Assembly: GCA_028871345.1 (NCBI GenBank) | Contig: JAGWNK010000006.1 | Location: forward strand, 49,890-113,889 | Direction: 5' to 3' | Source: Alphaproteobacteria bacterium | GTDB lineage: Bacteria > Pseudomonadota > Alphaproteobacteria > Micropepsales > Micropepsaceae | Length of the DNA: 64,000 nt | Shown here: positions 43,209 through 53,440 of the stretch, piece by piece | Position numbering within the stretch: the stretch's first letter is position 1 | How the letters are laid out: each line of letters opens with the position of its first letter | The notes under the pieces: model-generated | The model's database searches: none | Told to the model about the DNA's origin: nothing | The model's input: only the letters and a program-made list of their open reading frames with translations | Translations under genes and position numbers: made by a program

Positions 43209-44009
43209 ATGAAACTCGCTCTCGCGGCCCTCGCGCTCGCCTTCGCCGTCAGCGGCACAGCCCTGGCCCAAGACACCAACTCGAGCGAGGCCTTGCCGCC
43301 GCGCGAGATGAGCTGGTCGTTCGACGGCGTCTTCGGCACCTACGATCAGGCGACGCTGCAGCGCGGCTTCCAGGTCTACAAGGAGGTCTGCTCGGCCTGT
43401 CACAGCCTGGACTTGGTCGCCTTCCACGATCTTGCGGCGCCGGGCGGTCCTGGCTTCAGCGAGGCGCAGGCCAAGGTCATCGCCGCCGGCTATAAGATCC
43501 CCTCCGCACCCAACGACAAGGGCGAGGTGTTCGACGCCAACGGCAACCGTCTGACGCGTTCGGGCATCCTGGCGGATCATTTCCCGCCGCCGTTCCCCAA
43601 CGAGGAGGCCGCACGCACCGCCAATGGCGGCGCCTTGCCGCCGGACCTGTCCCTGATCGTCAAGGCGCGCGAGGGCGGGGCGGACTACGTCTATTCGATC
43701 GTCACGGGCTTCGGCCACAAGCCGCCGCCGGGCTTCCAGGTGCAGGACGGCAAGTATTACAATCCGTATTTCGCGGGCCGCAACATCTCCATGCCCCCGC
43801 CCCTGATGCAGGGGTCGGTGACGTTCTCCGACGGCACGCCGGCCACGGTGGACAACGAAGCCAAGGCCATTGTGACGTTCCTGGCCTGGACATCGGAACC
43901 GAATCTCGACGAGCGCCACCAGATGGGCCTCGAAGTGATGGCCTTCCTGCTCCTGTTCGCCGGCCTCTTGTTCCTTTCCTATCGCGCGATCTGGAAGGAC
44001 CAGCACTGA
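43209..44009 (+). CDS. petC: Cytochrome c1
   Basis: The 266-residue protein has a signal peptide (1-20), one c-type haem site CSACH (Cys61, Cys64, His65), an internal MPPPLMQGSV segment that supplies the methionine ligand region, and a C-terminal membrane anchor (about 240-258). It accepts electrons from the Rieske protein and passes them to soluble cytochrome c. GGAGA lies before ATG 43209. A small hairpin (CCCCT-GAA-AGGGG, 44018-44030) follows the stop. Confidence 0.96.
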   Translation: MKLALAALALAFAVSGTALAQDTNSSEALPPREMSWSFDGVFGTYDQATLQRGFQVYKEVCSACHSLDLVAFHDLAAPGGPGFSEAQAKVIAAGYKIPSAPNDKGEVFDANGNRLTRSGILADHFPPPFPNEEAARTANGGALPPDLSLIVKAREGGADYVYSIVTGFGHKPPPGFQVQDGKYYNPYFAGRNISMPPPLMQGSVTFSDGTPATVDNEAKAIVTFLAWTSEPNLDERHQMGLEVMAFLLLFAGLLFLSYRAIWKDQH

Positions 44010-44078
44010 ATTTCCCGCCCCTGAAAGGGGAGGGTCGGCTTGCGAGGCTTTTAGAGCATGATTTTTTGGGGCGGAATC

Positions 44079-45440
44079 CTACTCCACGCGGTAGATCACG
44101 CTGCCATGGGCGGGCAGCCTCACGGTGACGGCGTCCGAGGCGGGTTTGCGCCGCCCGTTCCATAGATCGCGAATCTTGTGCGCGCCGGGCAGGCCGAGCT
44201 GTCCCCATGTCGCCCGCAGCGTCGCCGCGCGATCTGCGAGGTTGAACAGCGCCACGGTGTGAACCGGCTTCTTGCGCGACCCCGACAGCGCCATCCAGAC
44301 GCGCGCCCTGGCGAGGCTTTTCGGCAGGCGGCCGACAGGATGGCTCTCCCACGTCGTCTGGTTGACGGCGATCACGTCCTTGTTGGTGATCAGGGCGCGC
44401 GTGACGTCATCGAGCCGCGTTAAGTCGCCGCCCAGGATCAGTGGCGAGCGGGCGATCGCCCACAGCGTGAACATGGTGCGCTCTTCATCGGGCGTCAGCC
44501 GCGACTGCCGCGGCTCGCCCCAGCCGGGATGCGGCGTCAGCGAGCCGAACGGCAGCATGTCCGCGTCGGGCCAGTTGCCCGGCTTGGCGTAGGTGTGCCA
44601 CTGCGCCAGCATGTCGAAGGCCGTGCGCACGCCGTTCGGCCATTTGTCGGGCGCAAAGCTCCAGCCGTCCCAGGTGTCGTCCGCGATGCGCCACAGCTGG
44701 GCGTAACGCCCCACTTCCTCCGCGTGGCTCAACTGGGTCGGCCCGGGCGACAGGCTGAGCACGATCGGCCGGTTCGACTTCTGGATGGCCTGCGCGATCT
44801 GGCGGATCTCGGTCGGCTTGTAGGGATGGTCGGCGATGCAGTCGACCTTGATGTAGTCCACGCCCCAGTCGGCATAGAGCTTCACCATCGAGTCGTAATA
44901 GGCCTGACCCGCTGCGTTGTCGCGCACGCCGTAATTGCCGTCGTCCCACGGACAGAGGTCCGAGGTGTCGGCGGCGTCCGCCGCGTGGAAACCGCTGCCA
45001 GCGATCGGCGTGTTGCGTTCCACGGCCTCCTTGGGGATGCCGCGCACGACATGGATGCCGAATTTGAGGCCGTGGTCGTGCACCCAGTCGGCGAGCGGCT
45101 TCAGTCCGGCGCCGTTGGCCGACAGCGGGAAGCGCGTGACGTCGGGCTCCAACAGCCCGTTGTCGTCGATCTGGTATTTGCGGTCCGCCAGTTTGGCGCC
45201 GAAGGGATCGGCCATGTACCAGCCTTCGTCGATCACCGCATAGGTCCAGCCGTATGGCTTGAGGTCGGCCAGCACGGCGGCATTGGCCTTGTAGTCCGCT
45301 TCGTTGATGGTCAGCCCGTAGGCGTCCCAGCTGTTCCAGCCCATCGGCGGCGTGGGGGCGAGGACTGTTGGGGGTGTCTGGGCGAGCGCCGCCGCCAGCG
45401 AGGCTGAAAGCAGCAAGGCGAATCCGATCGTTTTCCTCAT
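44079..45440 (-). CDS. Secreted GH27 alpha-galactosidase
   Basis: The 453-residue glycoside hydrolase has a signal peptide (1-20) and the family 27 landmarks PPMGWNSWDAYG, VIDEGWY and GVDYIKVDC, with nucleophile Asp200. RIADDTWDGW holds the acid/base Asp (254 or 255). A C-terminal beta-domain follows (about 360-453). It would release terminal alpha-galactose, or a related sugar, from oligosaccharides outside the cytoplasm. It stands alone and is convergent with petC. Confidence 0.9.
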   Translation of the reverse strand: MRKTIGFALLLSASLAAALAQTPPTVLAPTPPMGWNSWDAYGLTINEADYKANAAVLADLKPYGWTYAVIDEGWYMADPFGAKLADRKYQIDDNGLLEPDVTRFPLSANGAGLKPLADWVHDHGLKFGIHVVRGIPKEAVERNTPIAGSGFHAADAADTSDLCPWDDGNYGVRDNAAGQAYYDSMVKLYADWGVDYIKVDCIADHPYKPTEIRQIAQAIQKSNRPIVLSLSPGPTQLSHAEEVGRYAQLWRIADDTWDGWSFAPDKWPNGVRTAFDMLAQWHTYAKPGNWPDADMLPFGSLTPHPGWGEPRQSRLTPDEERTMFTLWAIARSPLILGGDLTRLDDVTRALITNKDVIAVNQTTWESHPVGRLPKSLARARVWMALSGSRKKPVHTVALFNLADRAATLRATWGQLGLPGAHKIRDLWNGRRKPASDAVTVRLPAHGSVIYRVE

Positions 45441-45606
45441 ACAAATACCGTAGCACAGGGGCGGCCGCCGCTGCAGCCTTGCAGTGCTGCCCTCGCCTTG
45501 GATCGGTCGCGGGCGGAAATGCGTTCACAACGGCGGGTGTCGGAGCCAGCCCGCCTTGCCGCATCCGGTGCCCGTGCTAAAAGGCGCGATCTTCAAGGGG
45601 TTTGAC

Positions 45607-46482
<876 letters not shown>

Positions 46483-46516
46483 CACTTCTTCTCTGCCTGG
46501 TTCAGGAGAGGAAAAA

Positions 46517-46903
46517 TCAATCGCGCTGCCGGACGTCCCCGGCGCGGGCACGGCTCCATGCCAATCTTGCGAACACCAGCAGGACGCCCGCCAGGTAGCC
46601 GAGGCTGTAGGTCCACGGCACGATCCGCAGCCAGCGTTCCGGTATCCAGTAGATGTCGCGCACCCAGCCGGCGTGCTGCCCCGTCAGGTCCTGGGCCCAG
46701 TTCTGCATCGGGCAGGTCCAGCCGTTGGCCGCCAGGATGACGAGGTTCGCCAGCGGCCAGACGAGCGCGAACAGCAAGATCGGGTCCTTGGCGGGGCTGT
46801 GACCCTTCAGCGCGGCATAGAGCAGATAGAACAGCGCGCCGGTGGAGATCGCCGCGATCAGGGTGTGAACGGCGATCAGAATATGCAATAGAAAGCCGCT
46901 CAT
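46517..46903 (-). CDS. Four-helix membrane protein of unknown function
   Basis: The 128-residue protein has four hydrophobic segments (about 2-28, 42-62, 70-82 weaker and 98-118). It contains a conserved-looking [16 protein letters not shown] loop and [14 protein letters not shown] do not recognise the family. It may be a small electron-transfer-chain-associated or transport protein, but nothing proves this. It lies on the opposite strand between mtnP and apt. Confidence 0.7.
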   Translation of the reverse strand: MSGFLLHILIAVHTLIAAISTGALFYLLYAALKGHSPAKDPILLFALVWPLANLVILAANGWTCPMQNWAQDLTGQHAGWVRDIYWIPERWLRIVPWTYSLGYLAGVLLVFARLAWSRARAGDVRQRD

Positions 46904-46958
46904 CGCCGGGTCCCCTCGGCGGGACGATGCAACCGATTCAGGAGCCAGGCAAGCGATC

Positions 46959-47486
<528 letters not shown>

Positions 47487-47535
47487 CCCGCCCCTTTCCT
47501 GCCTCGTAAGCGGGCCGGAAGAATCTGGAGGCTCC

Positions 47536-48147
47536 ATGAAGCTCTACATGTCTCCTGCCTCACCCTTCGCCCGCAAGGCGCGCATCATCGTGCGCGAGCT
47601 CGATCTTGCCCGCCTGGTCGAGGAGATCGCCGTCAATCCCGCCACCAGCGAGGAGCTGCAGCGCGTCAATCCGCTGCGCAAGATTCCCGTGCTGGTGCTC
47701 AACGACAGCTCGACGCTGATCGATTCCAAGGTGATCTGCGAATATCTCGATGATCTCGGCGGCGGCAGGTTCTTCCCCGGCGCCGGCCCATGGGGCGAGC
47801 CCGGCGGCCGCTGGCGGGCCCTGACCCTGCAGGCGCTCGGCGACGGCATCAGCGAAGCCGCCGTGGCGCGCGTCTATGAGGGGCGCCGTCCGGAGGGCGA
47901 GAGGAGCCAGGCGGCCGTGGACAAGTACCTTGGCCAGATCACCCGCACCCTCGACGTGCTCGAGCGCGCCGGCTTCGCCGAGAAGCCGACCATCGGCGAG
48001 ATCGCGGTGGCCTGCGGCCTCGGCTATCTCGATTTCCGCGAGGTGATGCCGGGCTGGCGCGATGCCCGGCCGCGGCTGCGTGACTGGTACGAGGCTTTCT
48101 GCAAATATCCCGCCCTGCAATCCACCTCTCCCGCGAGCCTGCCATGA
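47536..48147 (+). CDS. Glutathione S-transferase family protein
   Basis: The 203-residue protein has the N-terminal thioredoxin-like domain (MKLYMSPASPFARKARI with a Ser/Pro-rich active site, then NPLRKIPVLVL with the cis-proline and IDSKVICEYLDD for glutathione). An all-helical C-terminal domain follows. It belongs to the YibF-like group of bacterial GSTs. GGAGG lies seven bases before the ATG. The stop overlaps the next gene as ATGA. Confidence 0.88.
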   Translation: MKLYMSPASPFARKARIIVRELDLARLVEEIAVNPATSEELQRVNPLRKIPVLVLNDSSTLIDSKVICEYLDDLGGGRFFPGAGPWGEPGGRWRALTLQALGDGISEAAVARVYEGRRPEGERSQAAVDKYLGQITRTLDVLERAGFAEKPTIGEIAVACGLGYLDFREVMPGWRDARPRLRDWYEAFCKYPALQSTSPASLP

Positions 48148-48575
48148 TCAAGACCGTGTTCCATGCCGCGCTGTTCGTCCTGGCTGCCGCCGCGGCGCAG
48201 GCGGCGCCGTCCTTCACCATGAGTTTCGTGGTCCCCTGCAAGGACGGCGACAAGCCGCGCACGATCGTGGGCGACGTCGAGAATCTCTGCCTGTCGCCCG
48301 ATCACATCATCGACGCCGCCGACATCACGCGGGTTCAGCGCGTCCCGACGGTCAACATCGTCACCATCGAGATCACCGAGGCGGCCTCCGAGCGGCTGTG
48401 GGACGCTTCCTACGACAAGGCTGGCGAACGCGTCGGCGTGCTGTTCGACGAGAGGCTGATCGCTGCCCCCGCCATCGTGGCGCCGGTGCACACGCGCACG
48501 CTCACCCTCATCCTCAACAACGACCCCGCCGACGTCGACGCGCTGGCCGATGCCTTCCCCGGTAAGAGCTCGTGA
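48144..48575 (+). CDS. Periplasmic protein resembling the SecD P1-head domain
   Basis: The 143-residue protein has a signal peptide (1-20) and a single small domain. VNIVTIEITEAASERLWDAS, then GERVGVLFDERLIAAPAIVAPV and a final hydrophobic strand, follow the pattern of the SecD/SecDF P1 head subdomain. No membrane part of SecD is present. It is coupled by overlap to both the GST and mtnA genes (ATGA and GTGA). The function is unknown. The domain call rests on pattern alone. Confidence 0.68.
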   Translation: MIKTVFHAALFVLAAAAAQAAPSFTMSFVVPCKDGDKPRTIVGDVENLCLSPDHIIDAADITRVQRVPTVNIVTIEITEAASERLWDASYDKAGERVGVLFDERLIAAPAIVAPVHTRTLTLILNNDPADVDALADAFPGKSS

Positions 48576-49654
48576 AGATCGCAGGCCGGCCCTGCCGCAC
48601 CATCTGGACGCGGCCCGACGAAAGCGTCGAGGTCATCGACCAGACGAGGCTGCCGCACGAATTCACCACGCTGGTGCTGCGAACGCCGGAAGACTGCGCC
48701 GACGCCATCCGCCGCATGGTGGTGCGCGGCGCGCCACTGATCGGCGCCACCGCGGCCTACGGCGTGGCCTTCGCGATGAAGCGGGAACCGTCTAGTGCGG
48801 CGCTGATCCGCGCCCTCGATCTGCTGCAAGCGACGCGCCCCACCGCGGTCAACCTGCGCTGGGCGCTGAAGCGGATGCACGACGCGCTGCACAACCGCGG
48901 CCACGGCGACCGCTTCCAGATCGCCTGGGCCGAAGCCGCCGCCATCTGCGAGGAAGACGTCGAGATATGCCGCATGATCGGCGTTCACGGCCTGGCGCTG
49001 CTGCGCGATCTGCACGCCCGCAAGCAGCGCACGCTCAACGTCCTCACCCATTGCAACGCCGGCTGGCTCGCCTGCGTCGATTGGGGCACGGCGACGTCGC
49101 CGATCTACCAGGCGCACGATGCCGGCATTCCATTGCATGTCTGGGTCGACGAGACGCGACCGCGCAACCAGGGCGCCTCGCTCACGGCCTTCGAGCTGGG
49201 GGCGCACGGCGTGGCGCACACCATCGTCGCCGATAACGCCGGCGGCCATCTGATGCAGGCGGGGCGCGTCGATGTCTGCATCGTCGGCGTCGATCGCGTC
49301 ACCCGCAACGGCGACTTCGCCAACAAGATCGGCACCTACTTGAAGGCGCTGGCGGCCGTGGACAACGGCGTGCCGTTCTACGGCGCCGTGCCGTCGCCCT
49401 CGATCGACTGGACGCTGAAGGACGGTTCGACCATCCCGATCGAAGAACGTTCCGCCGACGAGATCCTCAAGATGACCGGCCGTCTGGCCGGCGGCGGCGT
49501 CGCCACGGTCGAGATCGCCGCGCCCGGCTCGCCCGCCGCCAATCCCGGCTTCGATGTGACGCCGGCCCGCCTCGCCACCGGCTTCATCACCGAACGCGGC
49601 GTCTGCCCCGCCAGCGAAGCCGGATTGCTGGGACTGTTTCCGGAACGGAAATAG
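48572..49654 (+). CDS. mtnA: S-methyl-5-thioribose-1-phosphate isomerase MtnA
   Basis: MtnA converts methylthioribose-1-phosphate to methylthioribulose-1-phosphate in methionine salvage. The 360-residue protein belongs to the eIF2B-like isomerases. It has MVVRGAPLIGATAAYG, LTHCNAGWLA with the catalytic cysteine, DETRPRNQGASLTAFEL and GVDRVTRNGDFANKIGTY. It starts at GTG 48572, overlapping the previous stop. It completes, with mtnP, the first two steps of the pathway; later mtn genes are not in the window. Confidence 0.95.
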   Translation: MKIAGRPCRTIWTRPDESVEVIDQTRLPHEFTTLVLRTPEDCADAIRRMVVRGAPLIGATAAYGVAFAMKREPSSAALIRALDLLQATRPTAVNLRWALKRMHDALHNRGHGDRFQIAWAEAAAICEEDVEICRMIGVHGLALLRDLHARKQRTLNVLTHCNAGWLACVDWGTATSPIYQAHDAGIPLHVWVDETRPRNQGASLTAFELGAHGVAHTIVADNAGGHLMQAGRVDVCIVGVDRVTRNGDFANKIGTYLKALAAVDNGVPFYGAVPSPSIDWTLKDGSTIPIEERSADEILKMTGRLAGGGVATVEIAAPGSPAANPGFDVTPARLATGFITERGVCPASEAGLLGLFPERK

Positions 49655-49750
49655 ATTGCACCGTTGCGTCTTGTGGTCTTGGCAGGGCAAATCTCCCGCC
49701 TTGGCCACCCGCGCCTGCCTGTTGTACGCTCCCGGAAAACGGGTGGGGGC

Positions 49751-50614
49751 ATGGATCGCAGGCAATACTTGTGCGGCGTGATCGCGGCGGGCTTGCTGGG
49801 CCTGCCGTCGGCTGCACTGGCGCGCCGTCCGCGGCTCTTGACCGATCCGGAGCTGGATGCGGCCCTGGTGGTCGATGCTGCCTCGGGCAAGGTGCTCTAC
49901 GCCCGCAACGAGACCGCCACGCGCCATCCGGCTTCGCTCACCAAGCTGATGACGCTCTATCTGCTGTTCGAAGCCCTGCGGGCGAAGAAGCTCACGCTTG
50001 GGAACGAGCTTGCGGTGTCCGCCCACGCCGCCGAGCAGCCGCGCTCGCATCTTCGCCTGCGCGACGGCACGACCATCAGCGTCGAGATGGCCATCAAGGC
50101 GATCATCATCCGTTCGGCCAACGACGCCGCCGTGGTGGTCGCCGAGGCGGTCGGCGGCAGCGAGCCCGTCTTCGTCGTGATGATGAACGCCAAGGCGCGC
50201 CAGCTCGGCATGACCGACACCACCTACTGCAACGCTACGGGCCTGCCCGACAGCGGCCAGCTGACGACGGCCGACGACCTCGCCATCCTGGCGCGCCACG
50301 TGATCTACGATTTCCCGGAATACTTCCCCTATTTCAGCACGCGCTCGATGACCTGGCACGGCCAGGAATACGAAACGCACGACGCCTTGATCGTCGACTA
50401 TCCGGGGGCTGACGGGCTGAAGACCGGCTATATCGAAGCCTCCGGCTACAATCTCGTCACCACGGTCAAGCGCGGCGACACGCGCCTCATTGCGGTGGTG
50501 ATGGGCGGCATCACGCCTGCGCGGCGCGACGAAGCGATGGTGCGCCTGCTCGACGACGTTTTCGCCCAGCTCGCTGCCGCGGCGCCGCCGGGCCCGGCGC
50601 CGAAGCACAACTGA
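49751..50614 (+). CDS. D-alanyl-D-alanine carboxypeptidase (DacA/PBP5 family)
   Basis: The 287-residue penicillin-binding protein trims peptidoglycan pentapeptides in the periplasm. It has a signal sequence with an RR pair (MDRRQYLCGVIAAGLLGLPS), Ser62-x2-Lys65 in ASLTKLM, the S-x-N motif in RSANDAA and K-T-G in DGLKTGYIEAS, all intact. The usual C-terminal PBP5 domain and membrane-anchoring helix are absent, as in other short alphaproteobacterial forms. ATG 49751 is preferred because the signal peptide begins there. Confidence 0.9.
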   Translation: MDRRQYLCGVIAAGLLGLPSAALARRPRLLTDPELDAALVVDAASGKVLYARNETATRHPASLTKLMTLYLLFEALRAKKLTLGNELAVSAHAAEQPRSHLRLRDGTTISVEMAIKAIIIRSANDAAVVVAEAVGGSEPVFVVMMNAKARQLGMTDTTYCNATGLPDSGQLTTADDLAILARHVIYDFPEYFPYFSTRSMTWHGQEYETHDALIVDYPGADGLKTGYIEASGYNLVTTVKRGDTRLIAVVMGGITPARRDEAMVRLLDDVFAQLAAAAPPGPAPKHN

Positions 50615-50655
50615 AAGCGCCGCCCCCTCCCGCATGGAAGAGGGCGGCGACGTCG

Positions 50656-50940
50656 TTATCCCGGAGGCAGGGGTTGGGGATTGAGCTGGTGGGCACCGTT
50701 CCGCCCGCAGGCCATCATCGGCTTGGCGGGCGCCTGCCGGTCGCCGTGATTCATCTTGTGCATCATGGCGTGCTGCTGTCCCGCCATGCAGGGATCGGGC
50801 GGTTGCGTCTGCATGGTCTTGTTGACCGTATTCAGGTGCCGGCCCGGAGGGTCGGGTTGCGGATTGAAATCGCTGGCGGCCGCCATCGCGCCCGTCGCCA
50901 GCAACGCTGCCGCAAGGTAGAGATACTTCCGGTTTACCAT
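50656..50940 (-). CDS. Small secreted protein with terminal NPQPxPPG motifs
   Basis: The 94-residue precursor has a signal peptide (1 to about 22). The mature part begins at DFNPQPDPPG (24-33) and ends exactly with LNPQPLPPG (86-94), so the same motif brackets the whole mature protein. Between these is a Met/His/Gln-rich stretch with two cysteines (CMAGQQHAMMHKMNHGD, Cys51 and Cys78), which could bind metal. I do not recognise a named family. A purine-rich site precedes ATG 50940. It is convergent with the carboxypeptidase gene. Confidence 0.72.
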   Translation of the reverse strand: MVNRKYLYLAAALLATGAMAAASDFNPQPDPPGRHLNTVNKTMQTQPPDPCMAGQQHAMMHKMNHGDRQAPAKPMMACGRNGAHQLNPQPLPPG

Positions 50941-51272
50941 CGTCTTCTCCCAGTGGTTCGCCGGGAGCCGTCCCCCCAGCGTCCGGACATGCTGGCGAGC
51001 GATGCTTGAACCGATCCTGGTGGTCCGGTTCATCGATCGTTCAGCAAGAGGTGGCTGCCCGCCCGCAGATGATGGCACCGCCGGGCCCGCCTCGATATCG
51101 GCTCTCCGTCAATTCGCCGTCAGATTGGCGGGCGAGGGAACTTCCGCGCCGGCCGAGGCAAGAGAGGCTCTTTCCCCGAAAATGTGCCTTTCAGGCTCCT
51201 TTAACCGCGCTTGGCCTAGATTGCAGGCGTGGTCCGAGATCCGGCTTTTCGCCACCCGTGACAGAGGGTGTC

Positions 51273-51785
51273 ATGAGCTCTCGCGAGATACCTGCACCGG
51301 CCAATGACACGACGGCGTATGAGATCGTGCGCCTGGAAGATCTCGAAGATCCGCTGGTTCGCCTGGGTGTGGAGCATTGGCAAACCGTGCGCGGCGAGCG
51401 CGCCTATCCGTCGCGTGATCAGATCGATCCGAAGGCGATTGCGCGCGCGCTTCACCGCATCATCATCCTCAAGGTGATCGACGGCGGCGAGGACTTCGAA
51501 TTCGCCATCGTCGGTGACGAGGTCAATCGGGCCTATCGCGTTCCCTTCGCCCGCCGCCGCCTCAGCGCCATCTCCCGGGATCTGCCCAATTCCGCCGCCT
51601 TCTGGGGCACCATCTATCGCGACATCTGCCGGACGGGCAAAGCCTGGGCGGTGCGCATGTTCTCCGGCTTCGATGGCGAGACCAACTTCTCGCACGGCGA
51701 GGCGGCGCTGCTGCCGCTGGGACCGGTCGACGGCGTGGTCGACCACATCATCACCTTTTCGAAGCGCGCCGTGACGCGGGCGTAA
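51273..51785 (+). CDS. PAS-like (PF07310-type) protein, paralogue 1
   Basis: The 170-residue cytoplasmic protein follows the pattern of alphaproteobacterial PAS_5-type proteins. It opens RGERAYPSRDQIDPKAIARAL and continues with KVIDGGEDFEFAIVGDEVNR, LPLGPVDGVVDHIITFSKRA closing the fold. It is about 50% similar by eye to the product of 52912-53427. Such proteins bind an unknown small ligand or act in signalling; no output domain is present. ATG 51273 follows GAGGGTG. An upstream in-frame extension lacks domain support. Confidence 0.75.
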   Translation: MSSREIPAPANDTTAYEIVRLEDLEDPLVRLGVEHWQTVRGERAYPSRDQIDPKAIARALHRIIILKVIDGGEDFEFAIVGDEVNRAYRVPFARRRLSAISRDLPNSAAFWGTIYRDICRTGKAWAVRMFSGFDGETNFSHGEAALLPLGPVDGVVDHIITFSKRAVTRA

Positions 51786-51850
51786 CCAACGGCGCGGCCG
51801 GTTGACAGCGCGCGGCGATCACGATTCCATTCCATTGGAAGAGCGGGATC

Positions 51851-52750
51851 ATGAAGCGCCTTGCCGCCATCGCCATCGCATGCTTGGCCCTTTCGGCAAA
51901 GGCCCCCGGCGCTCCGGTCATCCATATCGAGGATGTGGCGCGGTTCTACAGGATCTACGACGCGGCGCACGGCCATCCCTCCGCCGCTGTTGTGCAGCGC
52001 GACTACCTCGATTCCGGCTCCGATGGCCTGCACACCTTCGCGACGCTGCGCCACATCACGGGTGCGGCGATCGCCAAGACGCTGGCACTGCACCCCGAGG
52101 TCTATGCCGGTGCCAAGCGCTGCATGGCGGTGCTGCCGGCGGCCCGCCTGCGCATCGATGCCGCGCTGCGCAAGCTGGGCGACCTCTATCCCGAGGCGCG
52201 CTTTCCGCCGGTGACGATAGCGGTGGGCCGCGGCAAGCCGGTGGGCGTGGGCAGCCCCAAAGATGGCGTCATGATCGGTCTCGAGGCGCTGTGCGCCGTT
52301 CACTACTTCAACGCCAACCCCGAGGACCGCTTCGTGCACGTCATCGCCCACGAATACGTCCATGTCCAGCAGGTGCAATCCCTGGTCGATGACGAACATC
52401 CCACCGTGCTCGAAGCCTCGCTGATCGAAGGTGCCGCCGATTTCGTCGGTGAGATGATTTCGGGCGGGCTTTCCTATTCCTACTTCGACGCCATGACCAA
52501 GGGACGCGAGAAGGAGATCGAAACAGCCTTCGCCGCCGACGAGGACAAGCGTGACCTGTCGCGCTGGCTCTACAACGGCACGCTCGAAAAGCCGGGCGAT
52601 GTCGGTTATTGGGTCGGCTACCGCATCGTGAAGTCGTACTGGCAGCACGCCGCCGACAAGCGCCAGGCGCTGCGCGACATCATCGGAATGCGCGATCCCG
52701 AGGCCTTCCTCGCCAGGAGCGGCTGGTATCCGGGCATCAGGCTGAAATAG
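51851..52750 (+). CDS. Secreted zinc-protease-like protein (HEYVH, DUF2268-like)
   Basis: The 299-residue protein has a signal peptide (1 to about 20) and a gluzincin-like site: VIAHEYVHVQQ gives His167, Glu168 and His171, and LIEGAADFVGE (191-201) gives Glu193 as a likely third ligand. The layout resembles DUF2268 predicted Zn-dependent proteases, and whether it cleaves peptides is unknown. It lies between two PAS-like paralogues on the same strand. AGAGCGGG precedes the ATG. Confidence 0.75.
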   Translation: MKRLAAIAIACLALSAKAPGAPVIHIEDVARFYRIYDAAHGHPSAAVVQRDYLDSGSDGLHTFATLRHITGAAIAKTLALHPEVYAGAKRCMAVLPAARLRIDAALRKLGDLYPEARFPPVTIAVGRGKPVGVGSPKDGVMIGLEALCAVHYFNANPEDRFVHVIAHEYVHVQQVQSLVDDEHPTVLEASLIEGAADFVGEMISGGLSYSYFDAMTKGREKEIETAFAADEDKRDLSRWLYNGTLEKPGDVGYWVGYRIVKSYWQHAADKRQALRDIIGMRDPEAFLARSGWYPGIRLK

Positions 52751-52911
52751 GCGTGGCGCACTGCCGGTGGCGCATACACGGTGCCGCAAGCCTCGGTAAC
52801 AAGCTGGGATCAAAGGGAAAACCGTTCTTTGCGTCGTGGTAACCGCGGCGGTCTATCCTCGCGGCCGTCGCCTCGCAGAGCCGTCATTGCACGACCGCGC
52901 GGAGAGGTCGC

Positions 52912-53427
52912 ATGAACACGCAACTCGCCGACGACAACGGCACCATCTTCGAGATCATCAGGCTCGACGAGGTGGACGATCCGCTGCTCGGCGAAGGCAT
53001 CGCCTATTGGCGGTCGCTGCGAGGGGCGCGCGCGTTTCCGGCACGCGAGCAGATCGATCCGCGCGCCCTGGCGCGCCTGCTCAGCCGCACCGTTCTGATC
53101 AAGGTGCTCGATGGCGGACATGACTTCCAATACGTGATCGTCGGTGATGAGATCAGCCGGGCGTACAGCACGCCGCTGGTACGCCGCCGTATCTCCGACA
53201 TCGTCAAGGACATGCCCAACACCATCGGCTTCTGGGCATTGGTCTATCGCGACGTGTGCCGGGAGCCGCGGCCCTGCGCGGTGCGCTTGCGCGGCGGCCA
53301 CGACGGCGAGACGCGCTTCTCCGAGGGCACGGTCGTGCTCCTGCCGCTGGGTCCCAGCGACGACGTGGTGGATCACATGATCACCTTCGGCAAGCGCACG
53401 CTGATCCGCACCGAGGCCGGGCGCTGA
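52912..53427 (+). CDS. PAS-like (PF07310-type) protein, paralogue 2
   Basis: The 171-residue protein aligns with the product of 51273-51785 along its length. Shared blocks include EIIRLDEVDDPLL/EIVRLEDLEDPLV, REQIDPRALARLL, KVLDGGHDFQYVIVGDEISRAY, FWALVYRDVCR/FWGTIYRDICR and a C-terminal VVLLPLGPSDDVVDHMITFGKR. GGAGAGG lies before the ATG. No output domain is present. Confidence 0.75.
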   Translation: MNTQLADDNGTIFEIIRLDEVDDPLLGEGIAYWRSLRGARAFPAREQIDPRALARLLSRTVLIKVLDGGHDFQYVIVGDEISRAYSTPLVRRRISDIVKDMPNTIGFWALVYRDVCREPRPCAVRLRGGHDGETRFSEGTVVLLPLGPSDDVVDHMITFGKRTLIRTEAGR

Positions 53428-53440
53428 AGCGTGGCCGGCT

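Noticed and set aside
44018..44060. Intrinsic terminator after petC
   Set aside because: The CCCCT/AGGGG hairpin is short and the T-run lies more than 20 bases downstream.
48410..50635. 741-codon open frame on the minus strand
   Set aside because: It lies antisense to mtnA and the carboxypeptidase, both with intact catalytic motifs; its composition is that of a GC-rich shadow.
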